Source of the DNA: a virus
Length of the DNA stretch: 36,769 nucleotides
IMG/VR virus record: IMGVR_UViG_3300035661_000176
Span: 1 to 36,769 of that record
Direction: 5' to 3' (one strand)
A model generated the notes under the pieces. That model saw only the letters and a program-made list of their open reading frames with translations. It ran no database searches and was not told where the DNA came from. Shown in pieces: positions 1 through 8,063 of this stretch (its first letter is position 1; each line of letters opens with the position of its first letter). Position numbers and translations under genes: made by a program.

Positions 1-66
1 CTAACCCCCCTCTCCCCCCGAGCGCGCAGGGGGAATGCTGCCAAGCACGCTGAGTCACCTCCGCAG
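1..66. other. left genome end (probable cos-proximal leader)
   Basis: The first 66 bases hold no convincing gene. They contain a C-run followed by a G-run (14-19 and 29-33) that can form a short GC-rich hairpin. Together with the flush packaging genes at both ends of the window, this suggests the sequence starts at or near a packaging terminus. The overhang itself cannot be seen from one linear strand. Confidence 0.4.
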
Positions 67-552
67 GTGCCCGTCACGCCGCGCAATCGCACCGCGAAGG
101 CACTTGCGGAGCAGCCGAAGCCGGCACCTCGCAAGCGCGCCGCGAAGAAGGCCACTCCGCCGCCCCCGCCCGAGCCGCCGAAACCGGTGTTCGAGTCGGT
201 GCTCGAGGAGACCGATCGCGCGATCACCGCGGCCCCGCACCTCGGTGCGATGGACGCCGGCGCCATCGCGGTCGCTCGCGAGCTCGCATTCACCATCGAC
301 CAGATGCACGACCGACCCTCGACGGACATCGACGGCAAGGCGCTGCCGCTCGACAACGTGACGATCCCGACCTACCTGCGGTTCTGCGAGCAGCTGGGGC
401 TCACCCCGGCCGGGCGCATCAAGCTCGGCGACCCGAAGACGAAGGTCGGCGGCAAGCTCGGGCAGCTGCGCGCGATCCGCGGAGGTGACTCGGATGCCGC
501 CAGCGACGCGAAGCCGAAGCGCTCGAGTGGTCGCACTACCCGCCACACGTAG
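67..552 (+). CDS. terS: terminase small subunit (probable)
   Basis: This 161-residue protein starts with GTG and precedes the large terminase gene, overlapping it by about 60 bases. The N-terminus (about residues 1-40) is basic and then proline-rich. The middle (about 45-135) looks folded and includes the segment FCEQLGLTPAGRIKLG, and the C-terminus is basic. Small terminase subunits recognise the packaging site and hand DNA to the large subunit. The assignment rests on position and on general resemblance to actinophage small terminases, because no catalytic motif exists to confirm it. The start is uncertain, since no strong ribosome-binding site precedes the GTG. Confidence 0.65.
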   Translation: MPVTPRNRTAKALAEQPKPAPRKRAAKKATPPPPPEPPKPVFESVLEETDRAITAAPHLGAMDAGAIAVARELAFTIDQMHDRPSTDIDGKALPLDNVTIPTYLRFCEQLGLTPAGRIKLGDPKTKVGGKLGQLRAIRGGDSDAASDAKPKRSSGRTTRHT

Positions 553-2062
553 GCGCGTCGGCTCCGAGACGCCGCGGATCTTCACCCCGCCGCTGCGGAA
601 GCTCACGCCGAAGACGACGCTCGGGTTCGAGGTCATCGAGTTCGCCGAGGAAGTCCTCGGGATCATGCTGCTGCCCTGGCAGAAGTGGCTCCTCGTCCAC
701 GCGCTCGAGCTTCTCCCCGACGCCACGTTCCGGTTCCGCACCGTCGTCGTCCTCGTCGCCCGGCAGAACGGCAAGAGCACTCTCGCCCAGGTGCTCGCCC
801 TGTGGAAGCTCTACGTCGACGGCGCGCGCCTAGTCATCGGCACCGCGCAGAACCTCGACATCGCCGAGGACGTGTGGAAGGGCGCCGTCGAGATCGCGCA
901 GGAAGTGCCCGAGCTCGCCGAGGAGATCGAGCGCGTCGTCCAGGTCAACGGGAAGAAGGCGCTCGAGCTCACCTCGGGTGCGCGCTACAAGGTGCAGACC
1001 GCGAACCGCCGCGGCGGCCGTGGACTCTCGGGCGACCTCGTCATCCTCGACGAGCTGCGCGAGCACCAGACCTGGGACGCCTGGGCCGCGGTCACGAAGA
1101 CGACGCTCGCCCGGGCCGAGGCTCAGGTGTGGGCGCTGTCGAACGCCGGCGACTCGTCGTCGGTCGTGCTTCGGTTTCTGCGCCGCGCTGCGCACAAGGC
1201 GGTCGGTGATCCAGACGGTCTGTGGGAGAAGGACGACCTCCTCGTCGCCGACGAGGTCACCGACGACATCGGCGACTCACTCGCCGACCTCGAGGACGAC
1301 GACTCCCTGGGCCTGTTCGAGTGGTCCGCCCACCCCGACCGATCCGTGCACGACCGCGACGGCTGGGACGAAGCGAACCCCTCGCTCGGCCACACCATCA
1401 CCGAGCGCGCGATCTCTTCCGCGATCCGTACCGACCCCGAACCCGTGGCCCGCACCGAGGTGCTGTGCCAGTGGGTCGACGGGTCGATGGAGACCGTGAT
1501 CCCCGACGAGCGCTGGCGCGACGGTGCACCGAAGCAGGACGAGCCGGTCGCCGAGCTCGTCTCCGCGATCATCCCGTCGGTCGACGTCGCCCCCGGGCAG
1601 TCCTCCGGAGCGATCGCCGTCGCCGGCCTCCGCGCGGACGGGTTCGAGCAGGTCGAGATCATCGCCCACGAACCGGGCATGTCGTGGATCATCCCGCGGC
1701 TCCTCGACGTCGTCGCGAAGCACCACCTCCCGATGCGCGTCGCGATGATGCGCGGCCCCGGTGGGGCACTGGTCCCCGACCTGGTGAAGGCCGGGTTCGA
1801 GGTCGAGTACCTCGGCGGAGACAAGGCCTCGTCCGCGTGCGGCGGGTTCTTCTCCGCCGTGATGGAGGGGCGACTCAAGCACCTCGACGACGCATCCCTC
1901 AACGCCGCGGTGGGCGGCGCCGCCCGGCGGATGTCCGGGGACGCATGGACGTGGACCCGTAAGGACTCCACCTCCGACATCTCACCGCTCGTGGCTGCGA
2001 CCGCAGCACGGCACGTCATGGCCGGGCTCGTCGATGAGCCGCAGAGCATCCAGGTCTACTGA
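494..2062 (+). CDS. terL: terminase large subunit, ATPase and nuclease
   Basis: This is the 522-residue packaging motor. It has a Walker A motif at residues 89-96 (ARQNGKST), a Walker B motif at 182-187 (LVILDE) and a C-terminal RNase H-like nuclease region. That region starts near SVDVAPG (about residue 365) and ends near TSDISPLVAA. The ATP-driven motor translocates DNA into the prohead and cuts concatemers at the packaging site. ATG at 494 was preferred over the in-frame GTG at 485 because GGAGG at 481-485 overlaps that GTG but sits 8 bases before the ATG. The gene overlaps terS, which suggests translational coupling. The call is firm. Confidence 0.95.
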   Translation: MPPATRSRSARVVALPATRRRVGSETPRIFTPPLRKLTPKTTLGFEVIEFAEEVLGIMLLPWQKWLLVHALELLPDATFRFRTVVVLVARQNGKSTLAQVLALWKLYVDGARLVIGTAQNLDIAEDVWKGAVEIAQEVPELAEEIERVVQVNGKKALELTSGARYKVQTANRRGGRGLSGDLVILDELREHQTWDAWAAVTKTTLARAEAQVWALSNAGDSSSVVLRFLRRAAHKAVGDPDGLWEKDDLLVADEVTDDIGDSLADLEDDDSLGLFEWSAHPDRSVHDRDGWDEANPSLGHTITERAISSAIRTDPEPVARTEVLCQWVDGSMETVIPDERWRDGAPKQDEPVAELVSAIIPSVDVAPGQSSGAIAVAGLRADGFEQVEIIAHEPGMSWIIPRLLDVVAKHHLPMRVAMMRGPGGALVPDLVKAGFEVEYLGGDKASSACGGFFSAVMEGRLKHLDDASLNAAVGGAARRMSGDAWTWTRKDSTSDISPLVAATAARHVMAGLVDEPQSIQVY

Positions 2063-2071
2063 GGAGGCACG

Positions 2072-2242
2072 GTGCACAACGACCTCCTCGAACTGCTCGG
2101 AGCCCTCCTCGTTGTTGCGTTCTTCGCGGTCGTGTGGTGGCCGGCGGCACTCCTCGTCGCGGGTGTCCTGCTGATCCTCGCTGCGTGGATCCGCGAGCGC
2201 ACCGCACCCGCCGAGCCTGCCCCCACCGAGGAGTCGACGTGA
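2072..2242 (+). CDS. small two-helix membrane protein between terL and portal
   Basis: This 56-residue protein reads from GTG 2072 and ends in a GTGA overlap with the portal gene. GAGGAGG at 2061-2067 is a strong ribosome-binding site 4 bases upstream. Residues about 5-45 are almost entirely hydrophobic (for example LLVVAFFAVVWW and LLVAGVLLILAAW), with a short Pro/Glu-rich charged tail. That fits one hairpin or two membrane helices. The function is unknown. Its place in the packaging block suggests it is co-expressed with head genes, but membrane location makes a structural role less likely. Confidence 0.7.
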   Translation: MHNDLLELLGALLVVAFFAVVWWPAALLVAGVLLILAAWIRERTAPAEPAPTEEST

Positions 2243-3441
2243 CGTTCCTGGGGCGCCTCCTTGAGTCGCGTGGCCTCAACGACCCGCAGATCCCGATCTC
2301 CTCGCAGAACCTGTTCGAGTACCTCGGCTACGACACCGCCAACGACTCCGGTGAGCCGATCAGCGAGAAGCGGGTCATGGGCATCCCGGCGTTCATGCGT
2401 GGGGTTCGGATCATCTCCGGCACCGAGGCCGGGCTGCCGCTGAAGGTCTACCCCAACAAGGACAGCCGCGAGACGGTCGATGTCCCGTGGCAGGGTCAAT
2501 CCTCGACGACTGGGCAGACCTGGTTCGAGCGCGTCGAGACCTCAGCGATGCACCGGTGCACCTGGGGCGAGACGTTCTGGTACAAGAAGCGCGACAAGAA
2601 CCAGCGCATTGTCGACTCATTCCCGGTGCATCCGTCGCGAATCACGGTCGATGTGGTGCCGCTCGGGCGAGAGAAGATCGAGTTCTACAAGCTGTACCTC
2701 CTCGACGGGTCGATCCCCCTGACCGACTGGGAGATCATGCACGTCCCCGGCCCGTCGACCGACGGCGTGCGCGGCATCTCCCCGATCCAGGCACACCGCC
2801 AGTCCCTCGGCATCGCCATCGCCGCCGAGCGCACCGCCGCGCGCATGTACGGCCAGGGCATGTTCCATGCCGGCATCATCACGAGCGACAAGCCCATCGG
2901 TGAGGAAGACGCCAAGGCCGTCAAGTCGCGGTGGAAGTCCGTCCACGGCGCCGGCACCAACTCCGCCGGCGACATCATGGTCCTCGGCAACGGAGCCAGC
3001 TTCTCTCCGCTCACCATCCCGCCGGGTGACGCGCAGTTCCTCGAGTCGCGGATGTTCTCCGTCACCGAGATCAGCCGCATCCTCGGGCTCCCGTCGTGGA
3101 TGCTGAACGACCAGGAGAAGTCGACGTCCTGGGGCTCCGGGATGGAGCAGCAGTTCATCGCCTGGGTGACTCTGTCGGTCAAGCCCGAGGCGCAGCGCCT
3201 CGAGCAGCGCATCAGCGCCGAGCTCTGCCTCCCTCGCCAGGTCGCCGAGTTCAAGCTCGAAGGCCTCCTCCGCGGTGACTCTGCAGCGCGGGCTTCGTTC
3301 TACGGCTCCGGCATCGAACACGGGTGGCTCGTCCCCAACGACGTGCGCACCCTCGAGAACCTCGACCCCGTGGCTTGGGGAGATAAGCCGTACCTGCCCT
3401 ACAACAAGCCTGCCCAGACACAGCCAGGAGGTGCCGCATGA
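2239..3441 (+). CDS. portal protein (HK97 type)
   Basis: This 400-residue portal is expected to form the dodecameric ring at one capsid vertex through which DNA is packaged and ejected. The N-terminal segment PISEKRVMGIPAFMRGVRII followed by GLPLKVY is typical of the HK97-like portal family, as are ISPIQAHRQSLGIAIAAER and the later EISRILGLPSWML. The start at GTG 2239 overlaps the upstream stop and has GAGGAG a few bases upstream. Earlier in-frame GTG codons would run through the membrane-protein gene. Position between terminase and protease supports the call. Confidence 0.93.
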   Translation: MTFLGRLLESRGLNDPQIPISSQNLFEYLGYDTANDSGEPISEKRVMGIPAFMRGVRIISGTEAGLPLKVYPNKDSRETVDVPWQGQSSTTGQTWFERVETSAMHRCTWGETFWYKKRDKNQRIVDSFPVHPSRITVDVVPLGREKIEFYKLYLLDGSIPLTDWEIMHVPGPSTDGVRGISPIQAHRQSLGIAIAAERTAARMYGQGMFHAGIITSDKPIGEEDAKAVKSRWKSVHGAGTNSAGDIMVLGNGASFSPLTIPPGDAQFLESRMFSVTEISRILGLPSWMLNDQEKSTSWGSGMEQQFIAWVTLSVKPEAQRLEQRISAELCLPRQVAEFKLEGLLRGDSAARASFYGSGIEHGWLVPNDVRTLENLDPVAWGDKPYLPYNKPAQTQPGGAA

Positions 3442-4343
3442 CGGTCACTGCCACTCGGGCCACCCAGGTCATGGAGACCCGGACCGCGCCGATCGCGGCC
3501 GTCGCTGCGGAACTCCGTGCCACGGGCGACGCTGCGCCCCGGTTCCACGGAACCGCGATCGTCTACAACCAGCGCACCGCGATCGGGAACCCCGCGTCTT
3601 GGGGCTGGTACGAGGAGATCGCGCCCGGCTGCGCGTCGAAGACGCTCGCCGAGTCCGACGTGCGGTTCCTCGTCGACCACGAGTCGCAGCTCGTCGTCGC
3701 GCGCACCTCCGCCGGCACGCTGCAGCTCACCGACACCGCCGCCGCACTCGAGGTCGACGCCGACCTGGACCAGCGCCTGTCCTACGTGGCGGACCTCGCG
3801 GTCAACCTCGAGACGAAGAACGTCACCGGGATGTCGTTCGGGTTCTACGTCGTGAAGGACGAGTGGACGACCGAGACTGTCACGGTCACGAACTCCGCCG
3901 GCGCCGACACGGAGATCGAGGTCGAGGTCCGGCGCATCCTCGAGATCCGACTCGTCGAGGTCTCCGCCGTCACGTTCCCCGCCTACGACATGACCGACGC
4001 GGGCCTGCGCTCCATGTGCGCCGACGTCCGCTCGATCGCCCGTGGCGTCATCCCGCCGGCCGCCGCTCGGAAGCTCGCGGGCTGCATGTGCGGCGACGGG
4101 TCGTGCACGTGTGCCGACGGCACCTGCCTGTGCCCGACCGGGATGTGCGACTGCGCGAACTGCTCGGCGCAGCAGAACTCCACGAAGCTTCCCGACCCTT
4201 CCTCGGGCGGGACCCGCGAGCCGGCCGCAGCCACTCGCGAGAACAACGACGACGAGCCGGCCGCAGCCACTCGGAGTGACGAGGAGCACGACCGGGAGTT
4301 CCGCCGCAGGGCGATCCTCCTCGGCCAGCCGATCACCGACTGA
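3438..4343 (+). CDS. prohead (capsid maturation) protease with Cys-rich C-terminal tail
   Basis: This 301-residue HK97-type serine protease is expected to cleave the capsid delta domain during maturation. The protease fold spans about residues 35-195. Candidate catalytic residues are His81 in VDHE and Ser133 in GMSFGF, both in the usual motifs. The tail is unusual. Residues 216-242 carry nine cysteines as a tandem heptad: CMCGDGS, CTCADGT, CLCPTGM, CDCANC. This is followed by a duplicated EPAAATR element and a charged end. The Cys tail could bind metal or form disulfides and might survive as a separate peptide. ATG 3438 overlaps the portal stop (ATGA). Confidence 0.92.
   Translation: MTVTATRATQVMETRTAPIAAVAAELRATGDAAPRFHGTAIVYNQRTAIGNPASWGWYEEIAPGCASKTLAESDVRFLVDHESQLVVARTSAGTLQLTDTAAALEVDADLDQRLSYVADLAVNLETKNVTGMSFGFYVVKDEWTTETVTVTNSAGADTEIEVEVRRILEIRLVEVSAVTFPAYDMTDAGLRSMCADVRSIARGVIPPAAARKLAGCMCGDGSCTCADGTCLCPTGMCDCANCSAQQNSTKLPDPSSGGTREPAAATRENNDDEPAAATRSDEEHDREFRRRAILLGQPITD
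4218..4273 (+). repeat. 20-bp direct repeat in the protease gene
   Basis: Two identical 20-base copies lie at 4218-4237 and 4254-4273, a period of 36 bases. Each encodes EPAAATR. They sit in the charged linker after the Cys-rich tail and keep the reading frame, so copy-number change would only lengthen the linker. Confidence 0.85.
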
Positions 4344-4388
4344 CCACCTCCGCCCACCCACCCGCCGGCACCGCGCCGCCGGGTTCGT

Positions 4389-4408
4389 TGTCGTGCCCGA
4401 GCACGACA
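4389..4408 (+). promoter_or_regulatory. hairpin in the major capsid 5' leader
   Basis: A perfect 8-bp stem (4389-4396 with 4401-4408) closes a CCGA tetraloop in the 81-base gap before the major capsid gene. The purine-rich ribosome-binding site follows directly. It could stabilise or mark the 5' end of a processed capsid mRNA. It lacks a T-run, so it is not an obvious terminator. Confidence 0.5.
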
Positions 4409-4424
4409 GGAAGGGAGCACCGGC

Positions 4425-5669
4425 ATGACCGCCAAGCTCCGCAAGCTCCTCGAGGACCGCGCAAACGTCTGGTCCCAGATGACCGAGATCATGACCCGCT
4501 CCACGGGCGCGTTCTCCACCCTCCCCGCCGAGGACCGCGAGACCTACGCCAAGGCCGAGATCCGCCTCGACGAGCTCACGGCCGACATCGAGGCCGAGCA
4601 GCGCTACATCGCCAACGAGCGCACCATGGCCGAGGGCTCCCCGGCCACCGGCCCGCTCGGCGGCGGCGAGGACCGCGGCTCCGACGACGAGCGCTACTCG
4701 CGCGCGTTCAACTCGTTCATCCGTCGCGGCATCAACTCCGTCGACGCCGAGGACCGCGCCCTGCTCGAGGCCCGCTTCGAGAACCCCGAGACCCGCGCCC
4801 AGTCCTCGGGCACGACCACCACGGGTGGCTACTCCGTGCCCCAGGGCTTCTGGGCCAAGGTCACCGACACCCTCAAGGCCTACGGCGGCATCCTCGCGGT
4901 GTCGAACATCCTCACGACCGACACGGGCAACACCATCCCGTGGCCGACCGTGGACGACACGGCCAACGCCGGCGCGATCCTCGCGGAGAACGTCCAGGTC
5001 ACCGGCCAGGACATCACGTTCGGGCAGAACACTCTCGGCGCGTACACCTACACGTCGAAGCTGATCCTCGCCTCGATCCAGTTCCTCCAGGACACCGGCA
5101 TCGACGCCGAGGCGTTCCTCGCGAAGAAGATCGGCCAGCGCATCGGCCGCGCCCTCTCCGCGCACCTCGCGACCGGCACCGGTACCGGCCAGCCGCAGGG
5201 CCTGACCTCCTTCGCGACCGGCAAGACCGGCCTCGCCGGTCAGACCACGTCGGTCATCCTCGACGACCTCATCGACCTCGAGTACTCCGTCGACGTCGCC
5301 TACCGCCAGGCCGGGGTCTGCAACTGGGTCATGGCCGACTCCTCGGCCAAGGTCGTCCGCAAGATCAAGGACACCACCGGCCGCCCGCTGTGGGAGCCCA
5401 GCCTGCAGGCCGGCGCCTCGTCGACGCTCAACGGCTACGGCCTCATCGTCGACAACGGCATGCCCACGATGGCGGCGAACGCGAAGCCCATCGCGTTCGG
5501 TGACATCTCCTCGGGGCTCGTCGTCCGCCAGGTCTCCGGCGGGCAGCTGCTCCGCCTGACCGAGCGCTACGCCGACTACCTGCAGGTCGGGTTCCTCGGC
5601 TTCGGTCGCTTCGACGCCCGCGTCGACGACTCCGCCGCGGTGCGCCTGTACGTCAACAGCGCGACCTAA
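4425..5669 (+). CDS. major capsid protein (HK97 fold)
   Basis: This 414-residue protein is the main shell subunit. Residues 1 to about 120 are a charged, helical, coiled-coil-like delta (scaffold) domain, probably removed by the protease. The core follows with SSGTTTTGGYSVPQGFW, typical of the HK97 N-arm and E-loop area. ATGTGTGQPQGL and a C-terminal VGFLGFGRFDARVDDSAAVR, which matches the usual A-domain end, come later. The start ATG 4425 has GGAAGGGAG upstream. The gene is flanked by hairpins on both sides, which suggests a discrete, abundant mRNA. Confidence 0.95.
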   Translation: MTAKLRKLLEDRANVWSQMTEIMTRSTGAFSTLPAEDRETYAKAEIRLDELTADIEAEQRYIANERTMAEGSPATGPLGGGEDRGSDDERYSRAFNSFIRRGINSVDAEDRALLEARFENPETRAQSSGTTTTGGYSVPQGFWAKVTDTLKAYGGILAVSNILTTDTGNTIPWPTVDDTANAGAILAENVQVTGQDITFGQNTLGAYTYTSKLILASIQFLQDTGIDAEAFLAKKIGQRIGRALSAHLATGTGTGQPQGLTSFATGKTGLAGQTTSVILDDLIDLEYSVDVAYRQAGVCNWVMADSSAKVVRKIKDTTGRPLWEPSLQAGASSTLNGYGLIVDNGMPTMAANAKPIAFGDISSGLVVRQVSGGQLLRLTERYADYLQVGFLGFGRFDARVDDSAAVRLYVNSAT

Positions 5670-5682
5670 CCGGTCCTGCTAC

Positions 5683-5718
5683 CCACGTGGGGCGGGCTGC
5701 CATGCCCGCCCCACGTGG
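5683..5718 (+). terminator. perfect 15-bp hairpin after the capsid gene
   Basis: A perfect 15-bp GC-rich stem (5683-5697 with 5704-5718) with loop TGCCAT lies 13 bases after the capsid stop. No T-run follows, so it is more likely a partial terminator or a 3' mRNA stabiliser than a full stop, because essential head genes follow in the same direction. Confidence 0.75.
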
Positions 5719-5749
5719 TGCACGCCTCCTCCTCGGAAAGGAACTCGAC

Positions 5750-5959
5750 ATGGCACGCATCAAGGTCCTGCAGGCCATCTCTGGTCTCGAGTTCTCGTGG
5801 GCGGCCGGCGATGTCGTCGACCTCCCCGGCGACGAGGCCACGAAGTGGGCTGACGGCTACCGCGCCGAGCTCGTCCGCGCAGAGAAGCCCGAGCGTGCCG
5901 TGGTGTCCCCGCCGGCCGAGACGGCTACCACCCCGAAGACCCGCGCCAGGAAGGCCTGA
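5750..5959 (+). CDS. small head-region protein, function unknown
   Basis: This is a 69-residue protein. The first 45 residues have a compact beta-rich look (MARIKVLQAISGLEFSWAAG, then GDEATKWADGYRAELV) and the tail is Pro/Ala/Thr-rich and basic. The start ATG 5750 has GGAAAGGAA upstream; an earlier in-frame ATG would begin inside the hairpin. Small proteins of this size right after the capsid gene are common in actinophages and are often virion-associated, but no family is recognised here. Confidence 0.7.
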   Translation: MARIKVLQAISGLEFSWAAGDVVDLPGDEATKWADGYRAELVRAEKPERAVVSPPAETATTPKTRARKA

Positions 5960-5994
5960 CCCCCATGAGCCACGACATCGAGCCGAGGTAACCC

Positions 5995-6639
5995 ATGCCC
6001 GCGATGACAGCTCGCCCCTACGCCGCCGGTCTCCGTGCCGCGTTCGGTGGCGGCGTGGCCGGTGGCCGCGACCTCGACACCGACGCCCTCAAGGCCACAC
6101 TCCACACAGCGACGTACACCCCGAACTACGACACTGACGCGTTCGCGTCCGCGGCGACGAACGAGCTCGGCACCGCCGGTGGCTACACCGCGGGTGGTGT
6201 CGCGCTGGCGTCGGTGACGTTCACCGCGATCGCCGCGAACTCGTGGGCGCAGGTCGCCGCGACGACTACCGCCTACGTCGCCGGGCAGATCGTCCGACCC
6301 TCTGCGGGGAACGGGTTCATCTACGTCGCCGCTGTCGGTGGCACGTCCGGTGGTGCGGCCCCGACCTGGCCGACGACGCTGTACACGACTGTCGTCGATG
6401 GTGGTGTGACCTGGTGCTGCATCGGGCGCGGTGCGGTGGTCCTCGACTTCGCTGACCCTGCGTGGGCGACGTTCACGGCGGGCCCGTTCCGGTACGTCGT
6501 GATCTCCGACACCACCCCGGGCAGCGCTGCGACGAACCCGCTGCTGTGCGCCTTCGACTTCGGCGGGAGCCAGACGGGCGGTGGTGGCACCTTCACGGTG
6601 CAGGTCGACCCGTCCGGTGCCCTCGTCATGCCCTACTGA
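5995..6639 (+). CDS. putative head-associated structural protein
   Basis: This 214-residue protein is rich in Ala, Gly and Thr. It begins ARPYAAGLRAAFGGG and then DTDALKATLHTATYTPNYDTD, a pattern I associate with actinophage virion surface proteins. The second half contains TTAYVAGQIVRPSAGNGFIY and two Trp-rich beta segments, which suggest a carbohydrate-binding-like or decoration fold. It sits between the capsid gene and the connector genes, so a capsid decoration role is inferred. No enzymatic motif is visible. Confidence 0.6.
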   Translation: MPAMTARPYAAGLRAAFGGGVAGGRDLDTDALKATLHTATYTPNYDTDAFASAATNELGTAGGYTAGGVALASVTFTAIAANSWAQVAATTTAYVAGQIVRPSAGNGFIYVAAVGGTSGGAAPTWPTTLYTTVVDGGVTWCCIGRGAVVLDFADPAWATFTAGPFRYVVISDTTPGSAATNPLLCAFDFGGSQTGGGGTFTVQVDPSGALVMPY

Positions 6640-6678
6640 CCCGTTGCCCGCCAGCCCGTCCCATCCCGAGGAGTCCTC

Positions 6679-8049
6679 GTGCTACTGCTGACGAGTACCT
6701 CTGACCTTCTGCGCGTCACGTCGTCGACTGTCGCCGACCTCAACGTCCACGCATCGTGGGTCGACAACAACGCGGGCACGATCACCCCTGGTCGCACGAA
6801 CACGTTGATCACGACCGCGACGACGACGACTGTGGTCGGCTCACCTGCTGCGTCGACACAGCGCACCGTGCAGGCCCTCGTCGTCCGCAACGACCACGCC
6901 TCGACCGCGAACGACGTCACGGTGCTCCACACCGACGGCACGAACGCCGTGAACATGGTCAAGTGCACGCTGGCCGCCGGCGAGGTGCTGACCTACGAGG
7001 ATGGCGTCGGGTTCCAGCGGCTCAACACCTCGGGCGTCCTCGTAGCCAACGGCATCGCCGGTGCTTCGACCGTGCAGGTGTTCGCCGGGACCGGTGGCAC
7101 GTGGACGAAGCCGACCGGCGCGCAGACCGTCATCATCGAGCTCACCGGTGCCGGTGGCGGCGGCGGCGCTGGTGCGTCCCTCGCTACGGCTGTCGTCGCC
7201 AAGGGCGGCTCCGGTGGTGGAGGTGGTGCGTACACGGCTGGGCGCATGGCTGCCTCTGATCTTCCGTCGACCGTCACGGTCACCATCGGAACCGGTGGGA
7301 CCGCCGGTGCTGCGGGCGCTGCGGGCGCCGCAGGCAACCCCGGTGGCGTCGGCGGCACAACGACGTTCGGCACCTACCTCTCCGCCTTCGGCGGCGGTGG
7401 CGGTGCCGGTGGCAACAACACCGGCTCGGTAAGCGGCGGTGGCGGCGGCGGTGGCACGGCTGGCGCCGGTGGCGTCGGTAGCACTGGTGCCGGTGCTGCC
7501 GGTTACCCCTGGTACAGCGCGGCCCCGACAGCGGGTGGCGCGGTCGGTGGCTCCGGTGCCCTTGGCGGCGTCGCGCAGACTGCTGCGGGCACGGCTGCCA
7601 CGAACTGCGCCGAGTGGGGCGGCGGTGGCGGTGCCGGTTCCGCGAACCCGCCGACCACAGTCGGTCCCGCCGGTGGTTCATCCCTGCGCGGTGGCGCGGG
7701 CGGCGGTTCCGGCGGTGGACACACAGCAACCCCGGCCACGACCGTCGCTGGCCCCGGTGGCAAGTCCGGCTCCTACGCAGCCGGTGGCGGTGGCGGCGCT
7801 GGTGCCGATGGTGGCGCCGTGTCCGCTGGTGGCGCCGGTTCTGCGGGTGCCGCTGGCAACAGCACCATCGGCGGCTCCGGTGGAGGCGGTGGCGGCGCCA
7901 CGACGCTCGCCTCTGCAGCGGGCGGCGTCGGCGGAGCCGGCGGCATCGCGGGCGGCGGTGGCGGCGGCGGTGGCGTCGGGCAGAACCCCGGCCTCGGTGG
8001 CGCTGGTGGCGCCGGCGGCGCGGGCTACTGCATCGTCTACTCGTTCTGA
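6679..8049 (+). CDS. glycine-rich putative capsid fibre protein
   Basis: This 456-residue protein starts at GTG 6679 with GAGGAG upstream. Residues 1 to about 125 form a beta-sandwich-like base (VQALVVRNDHASTANDVTVL, then GVGFQRLNTSG). At TWTKPTGAQTVIIELTGAGG the protein enters a glycine-rich domain of the kind seen in phage tail fibres. Most of the remaining 300 residues are GGGGGAG, GGSGGGG and similar runs, with short non-Gly blocks. Such sequences can form packed polyglycine-II helices. The location next to the capsid gene rather than the tail genes suggests a head fibre. The gene is strongly GGC/GGT biased, so assembly errors in this stretch are possible. Confidence 0.7.
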   Translation: MLLLTSTSDLLRVTSSTVADLNVHASWVDNNAGTITPGRTNTLITTATTTTVVGSPAASTQRTVQALVVRNDHASTANDVTVLHTDGTNAVNMVKCTLAAGEVLTYEDGVGFQRLNTSGVLVANGIAGASTVQVFAGTGGTWTKPTGAQTVIIELTGAGGGGGAGASLATAVVAKGGSGGGGGAYTAGRMAASDLPSTVTVTIGTGGTAGAAGAAGAAGNPGGVGGTTTFGTYLSAFGGGGGAGGNNTGSVSGGGGGGGTAGAGGVGSTGAGAAGYPWYSAAPTAGGAVGGSGALGGVAQTAAGTAATNCAEWGGGGGAGSANPPTTVGPAGGSSLRGGAGGGSGGGHTATPATTVAGPGGKSGSYAAGGGGGAGADGGAVSAGGAGSAGAAGNSTIGGSGGGGGGATTLASAAGGVGGAGGIAGGGGGGGGVGQNPGLGGAGGAGGAGYCIVYSF

Positions 8050-8063
8050 CGAAGGGCTGACCC

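Noticed and set aside
55-780. Long minus-strand frame over terS/terL
   Set aside because: It is a high-GC shadow of the strong plus-strand genes, with low-complexity Arg/Val composition and no motif.
3399-5165. 588-residue minus-strand frame over the protease and capsid genes
   Set aside because: It is antisense to two well-recognised genes and consists of Arg/Gly/Val-rich shadow sequence.
5965-5991. Eight-codon ATG frame between two head genes
   Set aside because: It is too short to support. It only shows that a purine-rich site lies near its end, serving the gene at 5995.
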